Assembly: GCF_031456275.1 (NCBI RefSeq)
Contig: NZ_JAVDUI010000001.1
Coordinates: forward strand, 1,942,965 to 2,006,964
Direction: 5' to 3'
Origin: Falsarthrobacter nasiphocae
GTDB lineage: Bacteria > Actinomycetota > Actinomycetes > Actinomycetales > Micrococcaceae
DNA length: 64,000 nt
This document shows, one piece after another, positions 57,969 to 64,000 of the stretch. A program made the translations under genes and the position numbers. A model generated the notes under the pieces. It was given only the letters and a program-made list of their open reading frames with translations. It had not been told where the DNA came from and searched no databases. Numbering within the stretch: position 1 is the first letter of the stretch; the number at the start of each line of letters is the position of its first letter.

Positions 57969-58002
57969 GGGCGGGGCTCGCTTGATGCGGGCCCCGCCCC
58001 TT
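57969..58002 (+). terminator. Terminator of small membrane gene 1
   Basis: A 13-bp stem (one T-G pair), core GGGCGGGGC paired with GCCCCGCCC, loop TTGAT. Confidence 0.65.
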
Positions 58003-58060
58003 CGTCATGCAGCGTCGTGCGGTCCTGGCCGCACGCGAAGGTCTACTCATCCTCCTTGCC

Positions 58061-58152
58061 CCCGCTGCCCGAGGGTGGATGGGACCACTTCGCCGGCCGC
58101 TGAGTGACACGTATCACATACGAACGCTATCATAAATCCATGAAGCAGTTGC
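58061..58152 (+). repeat. 92-bp direct repeat, copy 2
   Basis: A copy of 57563-57654, including a non-coding remnant of the thiL end (GACCACTTCGCCGGCCGCTGA). Confidence 0.9.
58104..58133 (+). promoter_or_regulatory. Leaderless promoter, small membrane gene 2
   Basis: GTGACA, 18 bp, TATCAT, AAATCC, ATG. Changes relative to copy 1 fall in the spacer; both boxes are intact. Confidence 0.6.
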
Positions 58153-58460
58153 CTCGGCCTAGCGCCGTTGACCCGTCTGCCGTTCTTGAGCCGGAGCAGG
58201 ATCCCGACGAGCGGCTGGCCGGCAGGATTCTCTCGATCGTCGGATGGTCTTTGGGCATCGGCACGTGGATTCTCCTCCCCGTTGTTTTCGGTGTCCCGGT
58301 CCCCTCGCCCTTCGAGTGGCCGTGGGGAGTCGCCCTGCTCGCGTTTTTTCTGGCGGACTATATCCTGCTGGACTTCGCGCTTCGGGCCTGGGTTCGGCGG
58401 CGTCGACGGGCGCGGCTCGCGGCGGCCCAGGGGCAGGAGCTGCGGCCGAGAGGTGAGTAG
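58140..58460 (+). CDS. Small two-helix membrane protein 2 of a tandem pair
   Basis: A 106-residue paralogue of the preceding gene. Two hydrophobic segments (about 30-48 and 62-82) with a positively charged exit (WVRRRRRAR), which orients that end in the cytoplasm. The middle VFGVPVPSPFEWPWGV is the most conserved part between the two. Both ends have diverged, so the duplication is not recent. Function unknown. Confidence 0.65.
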   Translation: MKQLPRPSAVDPSAVLEPEQDPDERLAGRILSIVGWSLGIGTWILLPVVFGVPVPSPFEWPWGVALLAFFLADYILLDFALRAWVRRRRRARLAAAQGQELRPRGE

Positions 58461-58485
58461 ATCCAGCCGGAACGGGGCCCGCACA

Positions 58486-58526
58486 CACAGAAGCGGGGCC
58501 CGCATGATGCGGGCCCCGCTTCTGTG
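58486..58526. terminator. Bidirectional terminator, perfect 19-bp stem
   Basis: CACAGAAGCGGGGCCCGCA pairs perfectly with its complement around a TGA loop, between the small membrane gene and the converging IclR regulator gene. Strongest hairpin in the window. Confidence 0.8.
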
Positions 58527-58565
58527 GCCTTCAGCGCCGTGCGGCGCATAGGTCGCACGCGGAGG

Positions 58566-59312
58566 CTAGTCCTCCTCGTCGCCGCCGTCGGAGGGCTTGC
58601 GCAGAGCGGCCGTGATCGTCGCGGCCGCATGAACGACGGCCTCGGCGTGGAGGCGGCCCGGCTGGCGCGTGAGCCGGTCGATGGGGCCGGAGATGGACAC
58701 GGCTGCGATGACCCGGCCGGAGGGGCCCCGCACCGGGGCGGACACGGAGGCCACGCCGGGCTCACGTTCGCCCAAGGACTGGGCCCAGCCGCGGCGCCGC
58801 ACGCCCGCGAGGACGGCAGGGGTGAACCGGGCCCCCTCCAGGCCCTCGAGCAGGCGGGAGTGATCCTCCCAAGCCAGCAGAACCTGCGCCGCGGAGCCGC
58901 CCTTCATGGACAGCTTGGTGCCCACGGGGATGGTGTCCCGCAGTCCGATGGGCCGCTCGGCCGAGGCCACGCACACTCGCCAGTCGCCCTGGCGGCGGAA
59001 GACCTGCGCGGACTCGCCCGTCGTCGTCCTCAAGGACAAGAGGGCCGCGGAAGCGGCAGCGATGAGGCGATCCTCGCCGGCCCCGGAAGCGAGTTCCACG
59101 AGGCGGTTGCCGAGGACGAAGCGGCCGTGCATGTCTCGCGCCACCAGGCGGTGGTGGATGAGCGCGAGGGCCAGACGGTGGACCGTGGGGCGGGCCAGTC
59201 CGGTGGTCGTGACGAGCTGCGCGAGGCTCGTGGGGCCCGCCTCAAGGGCGTTGAGTACAGCGGCGGCCTTATCGATGACCCCGACCCCGCTGGATGAGCG
59301 TTCTGTGTCCAT
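58566..59312 (-). CDS. ltbR: IclR-family regulator of leucine biosynthesis (LtbR/NdgR-like)
   Basis: A 248-residue IclR protein. Winged helix-turn-helix at 10-65 (GVGVIDKAAAVLNALEAGPTS, TGLARPTVHRLALAL), then the effector domain. Divergent from leuC, the position of LtbR in Corynebacterium and NdgR in Streptomyces, which control leuCD and related genes. Its own promoter is TTGCAT-17-TAGTAT with the ATG 6 nt after the -10, a leaderless gene. The palindrome TCTCA-N5-TGAGA lies between -35 and -10, which predicts autorepression. The symbol is assigned from context. Confidence 0.85.
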   Translation of the reverse strand: MDTERSSSGVGVIDKAAAVLNALEAGPTSLAQLVTTTGLARPTVHRLALALIHHRLVARDMHGRFVLGNRLVELASGAGEDRLIAAASAALLSLRTTTGESAQVFRRQGDWRVCVASAERPIGLRDTIPVGTKLSMKGGSAAQVLLAWEDHSRLLEGLEGARFTPAVLAGVRRRGWAQSLGEREPGVASVSAPVRGPSGRVIAAVSISGPIDRLTRQPGRLHAEAVVHAAATITAALRKPSDGGDEED

Positions 59313-59318
59313 ACGCTG

Positions 59319-59347
59319 ATACTAGAGTCTCAATAAGTGAGATGCAA
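59319..59347 (-). promoter_or_regulatory. Regulator promoter with embedded operator
   Basis: -35 TTGCAT at 59342-59347 and -10 TAGTAT at 59319-59324 (minus strand), 17-bp spacer. The operator TCTCAATAAGTGAGA at 59328-59342 fills the spacer. On the plus strand GATACT at 59318-59323 could be the leuC -10, so the same site could control both. Confidence 0.72.
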
Positions 59348-59447
59348 CGAGGCGCGTCCCCCGTGGGCCGTTGCGTCGTGATTCAGTGGACAGCACGAGA
59401 AGACCCGGCCATCGCCGCGTCCGCCCCGAGAGTTGAGGACCCCAGAG

Positions 59448-60920
59448 ATGCACGCCCCGACAGCCCCGCTCACCCTCGCCGAGAAGGTGTGGAGGGACCA
59501 CGTCGTCGTCGCCGGCACGAACGGCGCCCCGGACCTGCTGTATATCGACCTCCACCTGCTCCACGAGGTGACAAGCCCGCAGGCCTTCGACGGGCTGCGA
59601 CAGGAGGGCCGGCCGCTCCGGCGCCCCGACCTGACGATCGCCACCGAGGACCACAACACCCCCACGCTCGAGATCGACAAGCCCATCGCGGACCCGGTCT
59701 CGCGCCTCCAGATCGAGACCCTGCGCGCCAACTGCGCCGAGTTCGGCGTCCGCCTGCACTCCCTCGGCGACAAGGAGCAGGGGATCGTCCACGTCGTGGG
59801 CCCCCAGCTCGGGCTGACCCAGCCGGGCATGACCATCGTCTGCGGAGACTCGCACACGTCCACTCACGGTGCGTTCGGGTCCCTCGCCATGGGCATCGGC
59901 ACGAGCGAGGTCGAGCACGTCATGGCCACCCAGACGCTCGCCCTCAAGCCGTTCAAGACGATGGCCGTCACGGTCAACGGCAGGCTTCGGCCGGGCGTGA
60001 CGAGCAAGGACCTCATCCTCGCCGTCATCGCCGAGATCGGCACGGGCGGCGGCCAGGGCTACGTCCTCGAATACCGGGGCGAGGCCATCCGCGCGCTGTC
60101 CATGGAGGCGCGCATGACCATCTGCAACATGTCCATCGAGGCGGGCGCCCGCGCCGGCATGATCGCGCCTGATGAGACGACGTTCGAGTACCTCAAGGGC
60201 CGCGACCACGCCCCGAAGGGCGAGGACTGGGACGCCGCCGTCGAGGCCTGGAAGGGCCTCGCCACGGACGAGGGCGCAGTCTTCGACCGCGAGATCGTCA
60301 TCGACGGCGACGCGCTCGAGCCGTTCGTGACCTGGGGCACCAACCCGGGCCAGGGCGTCAGCCTCTCGGAGAGCGTTCCGGATCCGCTCCTCATGGAGGA
60401 CGACGTCGCCCGCGTCTCGGCGGAGCGGGCCCTCGAGTACATGGGTCTTGAGCCGGGAACGCCGATGAAGGAGATCGCCGTGGACACGGTGTTCCTCGGC
60501 TCCTGCACCAACTCCCGCATCGAGGACCTTCGCGCTGCGGCCGAGATCATCAAGGGCCGCACGAAGGCAGCGAGCGTGCGCATGCTCGTCGTCCCGGGCT
60601 CCGCGCGCGTGCGCCTGGAGGCTGAGGCCGAGGGGCTGGACCGCGTCTTCAAGGACTTCGGCGCCGAATGGCGCTTTGCGGGCTGCTCCATGTGCCTCGG
60701 CATGAACCCGGATCAGCTGAGCGAGGGGGAGCGCTGCGCCTCCACCTCCAACCGCAACTTCGAGGGCCGGCAGGGCAAGGGCGGTCGCACGCACCTCGTC
60801 TCGCCGCTCGTCGCCGCTGCCACCGCCATCCGGGGCACGCTCTCGTCTCCTAGCGATGTCGTGCCGGACACGGCCAGCGCCCACACCCCCGCACTGACCG
60901 CCACGACGAACGGAGCCTAG
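59448..60920 (+). CDS. leuC: 3-isopropylmalate dehydratase large subunit
   Basis: A 490-residue aconitase-family subunit holding the [4Fe-4S] cluster; Cys ligands are in [14 protein letters not shown] and [15 protein letters not shown]. Other strings: [36 protein letters not shown] and [27 protein letters not shown]. With LeuD it isomerises 2- to 3-isopropylmalate. ATG 59448 has TGAGGA upstream. leuD starts 4 bp after its stop. Confidence 0.97.
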   Translation: MHAPTAPLTLAEKVWRDHVVVAGTNGAPDLLYIDLHLLHEVTSPQAFDGLRQEGRPLRRPDLTIATEDHNTPTLEIDKPIADPVSRLQIETLRANCAEFGVRLHSLGDKEQGIVHVVGPQLGLTQPGMTIVCGDSHTSTHGAFGSLAMGIGTSEVEHVMATQTLALKPFKTMAVTVNGRLRPGVTSKDLILAVIAEIGTGGGQGYVLEYRGEAIRALSMEARMTICNMSIEAGARAGMIAPDETTFEYLKGRDHAPKGEDWDAAVEAWKGLATDEGAVFDREIVIDGDALEPFVTWGTNPGQGVSLSESVPDPLLMEDDVARVSAERALEYMGLEPGTPMKEIAVDTVFLGSCTNSRIEDLRAAAEIIKGRTKAASVRMLVVPGSARVRLEAEAEGLDRVFKDFGAEWRFAGCSMCLGMNPDQLSEGERCASTSNRNFEGRQGKGGRTHLVSPLVAAATAIRGTLSSPSDVVPDTASAHTPALTATTNGA

Positions 60921-60924
60921 GACC

Positions 60925-61533
60925 ATGGAAGCCATCTCAGCCATTGACGGTGTCGGCGTCCCGCTGCGCGCCTCCAACGTGGACACCGACCAGATCATCC
61001 CCGCGGTCTACCTGAAGCGCGTGACCCAGACGGGATTCGAGGACGCCCTCTTCGCCGGCTGGCGCAAGGACCCGGCGTTCGTCCTCAACGAGCCCGCCTA
61101 CGCGGGCGCACAGGTCCTCGTCGCCGGGCCGGACTTCGGCACGGGCTCGAGCCGGGAGCACGCCGTCTGGGCGCTGCGAGACTACGGGTTCAAAGCCGTG
61201 CTCTCGGCCCGGTTCGGGGACATCTTCCGCGGCAACGCCGGGAAGAAGGGCGTCCTCGCGGCCGTCGTCGAGCAGCCGGAGATCGAGCGGATCCAGAAGG
61301 AGCTCGAGACCGCGCCGGGCACCCACGTGAAGATCGACGTGGCGGCGCAGACGATCTCCTGCGGCTCCGTGCAGACCCGGTTCGAGATCGACTCTGACAC
61401 GAAGCACCGCCTCCTCAACGGGCTCGACGACATCCGTCTGACGCTCGAGAGCGAGGGGGACATTGCGGCGTTCGAGTCTCGGCGCCCCACCTACCGCCCC
61501 CGGACTCTGCCTTCAGCGAACGACGAAGGTTAA
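60925..61533 (+). CDS. leuD: 3-isopropylmalate dehydratase small subunit
   Basis: A 202-residue subunit providing the swivel domain. Markers: [58 protein letters not shown] in successive parts. Co-transcribed with leuC. Confidence 0.96.
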   Translation: MEAISAIDGVGVPLRASNVDTDQIIPAVYLKRVTQTGFEDALFAGWRKDPAFVLNEPAYAGAQVLVAGPDFGTGSSREHAVWALRDYGFKAVLSARFGDIFRGNAGKKGVLAAVVEQPEIERIQKELETAPGTHVKIDVAAQTISCGSVQTRFEIDSDTKHRLLNGLDDIRLTLESEGDIAAFESRRPTYRPRTLPSANDEG

Positions 61534-61614
61534 CGCCTATGCTGAAGTTCTTGGGCGCGCCGCGTGAGGCGTGCCCGATCCCCCCTCAGCACACGTTAGG
61601 AAGTACCCCGAGCA

Positions 61615-62937
61615 ATGGCTAGCGTATTGACGATCCGCGGCGGCAAGGCCCTCCGCGGCACAGTGAGCGTCCGGGGCGCGAAGAACCTCGTGCCCAAGGC
61701 AATGGTTGCAGCCCTCCTGGGGGACACCCCGTCCACCCTGCGCAACGTGCCTGAGATCAAGGACGTTGACGTCGTCACGAGCCTGCTCCGCATTCACGGC
61801 GTGGATGTCACCAAGGACCCGGAGACCGGGGACCTGTACATGGACCCCACGAAGGCCAAGAGCGCCACGAGCGCCGAGATCAACACGCACGCGGGGGACT
61901 CGCGCATCCCGATCCTCTTCTGCGGCCCGCTCATTCACGCGATCGGCGAGGCCTTCATCCCGGACCTCGGCGGCTGCAAGATCGGCGACCGCCCCATCGA
62001 CTACCACCTCCAGGTCCTGCGCCAGTTCGGTGCCGTCGTGGACAAGACCCCGGACGGCATCTTGATCACCGCGCCGAACGGCCTCAAGGGCGCCAAGCTC
62101 GAGCTGCCGTACCCGTCTGTCGGCGCCACCGAGCAGGTCCTCCTGACGGCGACCCGCGCCGAGGGCATCACCGAGCTCAAGGGCGCGGCCGTGGAGCCGG
62201 AGATCCTCGACCTCATCGCCGTGCTCCAGAAGATGGGTGCCATCATCACGGTCCAGACGGACCGCGTCATCCGCATCGAGGGCGTTCCCGCCCTGCGCGG
62301 CTACAACCACCGCGCGCTCCCGGACCGCAACGAGTCCGCCTCGTGGGCCTCGGCCGCGCTCGTCACCCGCGGCGACATCTACGTCGAGGGTGCGGACCAG
62401 CAGGACCTCACGGCCTTCCTCAATACCTTCCGGAAGGTCGGCGGAGAATTCGAGGTCGACGACGACGGCATCCGCTTTTACCACCCCGGCGGCGAGCTCA
62501 ACCCGCTCGTGCTGGAGACGGACGTGCACCCGGGCTTCATGACGGACTGGCAGCAGCCGCTCGTCGTGGCGCTCACCCAGGCCGACGGCGTCTCGATCGT
62601 CCACGAGACCGTCTACGAGAACCGGTTCGGCTTCACGGAGGCCCTGCGCCGCATGGGGGCCACGATCCAGGTCCACCGCGAGTGCCTCGGGTCCATCCCG
62701 TGCCGCTTCGGCCAGCGCAACTTCCTCCACTCCGCCGTGATCTCCGGGCCCAGCAAGCTCTCGGGCGCGGACATCGACGTCCCGGACCTCCGCGGCGGCT
62801 TCAGCCACCTCATCGCGGCGCTCGCCGCCGAGGGCACGTCCCGCGTCACGGGCATCGAGATCATCAACCGCGGCTACGAGCGGTTCGAGGAGAAGCTGCG
62901 CGGACTCGGCGCGGACTTCGACGTCGAAGCACTCTGA
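61615..62937 (+). CDS. murA: UDP-N-acetylglucosamine 1-carboxyvinyltransferase
   Basis: A 440-residue EPSP-fold enzyme, first committed step of peptidoglycan synthesis. Catalytic loop LGGCKIGDRPID has Cys121, the fosfomycin target (mycobacteria have Asp here), so the enzyme is predicted to be fosfomycin-sensitive. GAKNLVPKAMVAALL binds substrate. Preceded by AGGAAG Shine-Dalgarno and a possible TATGCT -10 at 61538, giving a leader of about 65 nt. Followed by a hairpin and the acyltransferase gene. Confidence 0.96.
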   Translation: MASVLTIRGGKALRGTVSVRGAKNLVPKAMVAALLGDTPSTLRNVPEIKDVDVVTSLLRIHGVDVTKDPETGDLYMDPTKAKSATSAEINTHAGDSRIPILFCGPLIHAIGEAFIPDLGGCKIGDRPIDYHLQVLRQFGAVVDKTPDGILITAPNGLKGAKLELPYPSVGATEQVLLTATRAEGITELKGAAVEPEILDLIAVLQKMGAIITVQTDRVIRIEGVPALRGYNHRALPDRNESASWASAALVTRGDIYVEGADQQDLTAFLNTFRKVGGEFEVDDDGIRFYHPGGELNPLVLETDVHPGFMTDWQQPLVVALTQADGVSIVHETVYENRFGFTEALRRMGATIQVHRECLGSIPCRFGQRNFLHSAVISGPSKLSGADIDVPDLRGGFSHLIAALAAEGTSRVTGIEIINRGYERFEEKLRGLGADFDVEAL

Positions 62938-62952
62938 CATGAGAGCATGGTT

Positions 62953-62981
62953 GGGCCGCTCCGGGACATCCGGGGCGGCCC
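62953..62981 (+). terminator. Hairpin between murA and the acyltransferase
   Basis: GGGCCGC and CCGG pair with CCGG and GCGGCCC (one T-G pair, 5-nt loop). No T run, so partial termination at most. Confidence 0.45.
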
Positions 62982-63018
62982 GCCGCGTTCTCGGCGGGCA
63001 TGAACCTCTGAGAGAAGC

Positions 63019-63744
63019 GTGATCCCAGTGGCCACAGCGAACAGCGTCAAACGGACTATCCGCGGCACGGCCGCCGTCGTCATCCCGTTCCTCAAGGGCA
63101 CGTTCGACATCACGTGGAAGGGGCAGGAGCACCTGGCCGGGGAGGGCGGCGTCATCGTCGTCTCGAACCACGTGACGCAGGTGGACCCGCTCCTCGTGGG
63201 GCACTTCGTCTTGGACACTGGCCGGATGCCGCACTTCATGGCCAAGAAGTCCATGTTCGGGTGGCCCCTCGTCGGATGGATCATGCGCCGCTCAAACCAG
63301 GTTCCGGTCTTCCGCGGCACGCAGGACGCGGGGCGGGCCATCGACATCGCGCGCGAGATCGTCGCCGGCGGCGAGGCTCTCATTGTCTACCCGGAGGGCA
63401 CCCTGACGCGAGACCCGGGCCTGTGGCCCATGCGCGGCTACACCGGCGCGGCCCGCCTCGCCCTGGCCACGGGCGCGCCCGTGGTGCCCGTGGCCCACTG
63501 GGGGGACCAGATGGTCCTGCCGACGAGGGGCGGCACGAAGATCCCGAAGCGCTTCCGGCCTCCCGTGACGGTCCAGGCGGGGCCCGCCGTGGACCTCAGC
63601 GACCTGCGGGACCAGCCGATCACCAAGGCCACCCTCATGGAGGCTACCGAGCGCATCATGTCCGCGTTGACGGCACAGCTCGCGGACATCCGCGGTGAGG
63701 CCCCGCCCGCTGTGCGCTTCGACCCGAGGAAGGCCGCCTCGTGA
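63019..63744 (+). CDS. Lysophospholipid (1-acylglycerol-3-phosphate) acyltransferase family protein
   Basis: A 241-residue PlsC-family acyltransferase. Block 1 HX4D is SNHVTQVDPLL (His, Asp), block 3 is VYPEGTLTRD, and block 4 has a Pro in APVVPVAHWG. GTG 63019 or GTG 63028 could start it. gpsA, which supplies glycerol 3-phosphate, overlaps its stop by 4 bp, supporting a role in phospholipid synthesis. Confidence 0.9.
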   Translation: MIPVATANSVKRTIRGTAAVVIPFLKGTFDITWKGQEHLAGEGGVIVVSNHVTQVDPLLVGHFVLDTGRMPHFMAKKSMFGWPLVGWIMRRSNQVPVFRGTQDAGRAIDIAREIVAGGEALIVYPEGTLTRDPGLWPMRGYTGAARLALATGAPVVPVAHWGDQMVLPTRGGTKIPKRFRPPVTVQAGPAVDLSDLRDQPITKATLMEATERIMSALTAQLADIRGEAPPAVRFDPRKAAS

Positions 63745-64000
63745 CCCGCGTCGCCATCCTCGGCAGCGGCTCCTGGGGCACCGCCTTCGGCAAGATCCTG
63801 ACCGACGCCCGCGAGGACACCCTCGTCACCCTGTGGGCGCGGCGCGAGACCGTCGCGGCCGAGATCAACGAGCGCCACCTCAACCGGGAGTACTTCCCGG
63901 ACGTGGAGCTCTCCGAGCGCATGACGGCCACGACCGATCCGGCGGCGGCCGTCCGGGGCGCCAGCGTCGTCGTCGTCGCCGTGCCCTCCCAGTCCGCCCG
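63741..64000 (+). CDS. gpsA: Glycerol-3-phosphate dehydrogenase [NAD(P)+], N-terminal part, runs off the window
   Basis: Eighty-six residues are visible from a GTG overlapping the upstream stop as GTGA. The Rossmann motif VAILGSGSWGTAFGKIL, then LWARRETVAAEINERHLNREYFP and VVVVAVPSQS, match GpsA. It makes sn-glycerol 3-phosphate for membrane lipids. The catalytic Lys and the C-terminal domain are outside the window. Confidence 0.93.
   Translation, partial: MTRVAILGSGSWGTAFGKILTDAREDTLVTLWARRETVAAEINERHLNREYFPDVELSERMTATTDPAAAVRGASVVVVAVPSQSA

Overview
The window is high-GC, gene-dense chromosomal DNA with many GTG starts, ATGA/GTGA overlaps and few gaps. The gene content (nucS, DUF3039, DUF2017 beside clpS, mqo, gltX followed by tRNA-Gln and tRNA-Glu, leuC-leuD-murA-acyltransferase-gpsA, and an IclR regulator divergent from leuCD) points to an actinobacterium. 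The order Micrococcales, perhaps a relative of Micrococcaceae, is my best guess; the genus cannot be told. I see no insertion sequence, prophage, CRISPR array or rRNA gene.

Layout. 1-9 kb: nucS (cut by the window edge), an AI-2E family transporter, an uncharacterised membrane protein, a thioredoxin/TPR protein, an ABC exporter pair, and a DUF3039-helicase pair. 9-17 kb: NAD salvage (pncA-pncB), clpS-DUF2017-murI-MBL hydrolase-rph-rdgB, a DedA protein and an exonuclease-BRCT protein. 17-29 kb: an uncharacterised gene, sbcD-sbcC-MFS, mqo with a hydrolase, an orphan solute-binding lipoprotein, tRNA-Leu, bcp and tRNA-Lys. 29-39 kb: branched-chain amino acid genes ilvD, ilvB-ilvN-ilvC and serA, with a DUF969-DUF979 membrane pair inserted between ilvD and ilvB. 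39-47 kb: a Fic protein behind two perfect palindromes, metG, and a minus-strand MacB-like ABC plus two-component block. 47-64 kb: leuB, ilvE, a FAA-family hydrolase, gltX with two tRNAs, two overlapping dynamin-like GTPase genes, thiL, a tandemly duplicated small membrane gene, an IclR regulator, leuCD, murA, an acyltransferase and gpsA (cut by the window edge).

How genes work together. Ten genes (ilvD, B, N, C, E; leuB, C, D; the IclR regulator; a leader peptide) form a dispersed Ile/Val/Leu system. ilvBNC has a classic attenuator: a 14-residue leader peptide containing Val-Leu-Leu-Val-Ser-Ile-Ile, then a hairpin with a T run. A related palindrome (TCTCA-N5-TGAGA or a near match) lies in the regulator/leuC gap and upstream of ilvB, suggesting one IclR regulon. 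Many genes have a -10-like TANNNT box 6-8 nt before the start codon and no Shine-Dalgarno sequence, which predicts leaderless mRNAs. Domain calls rest on reading motifs by eye; no database search was run.
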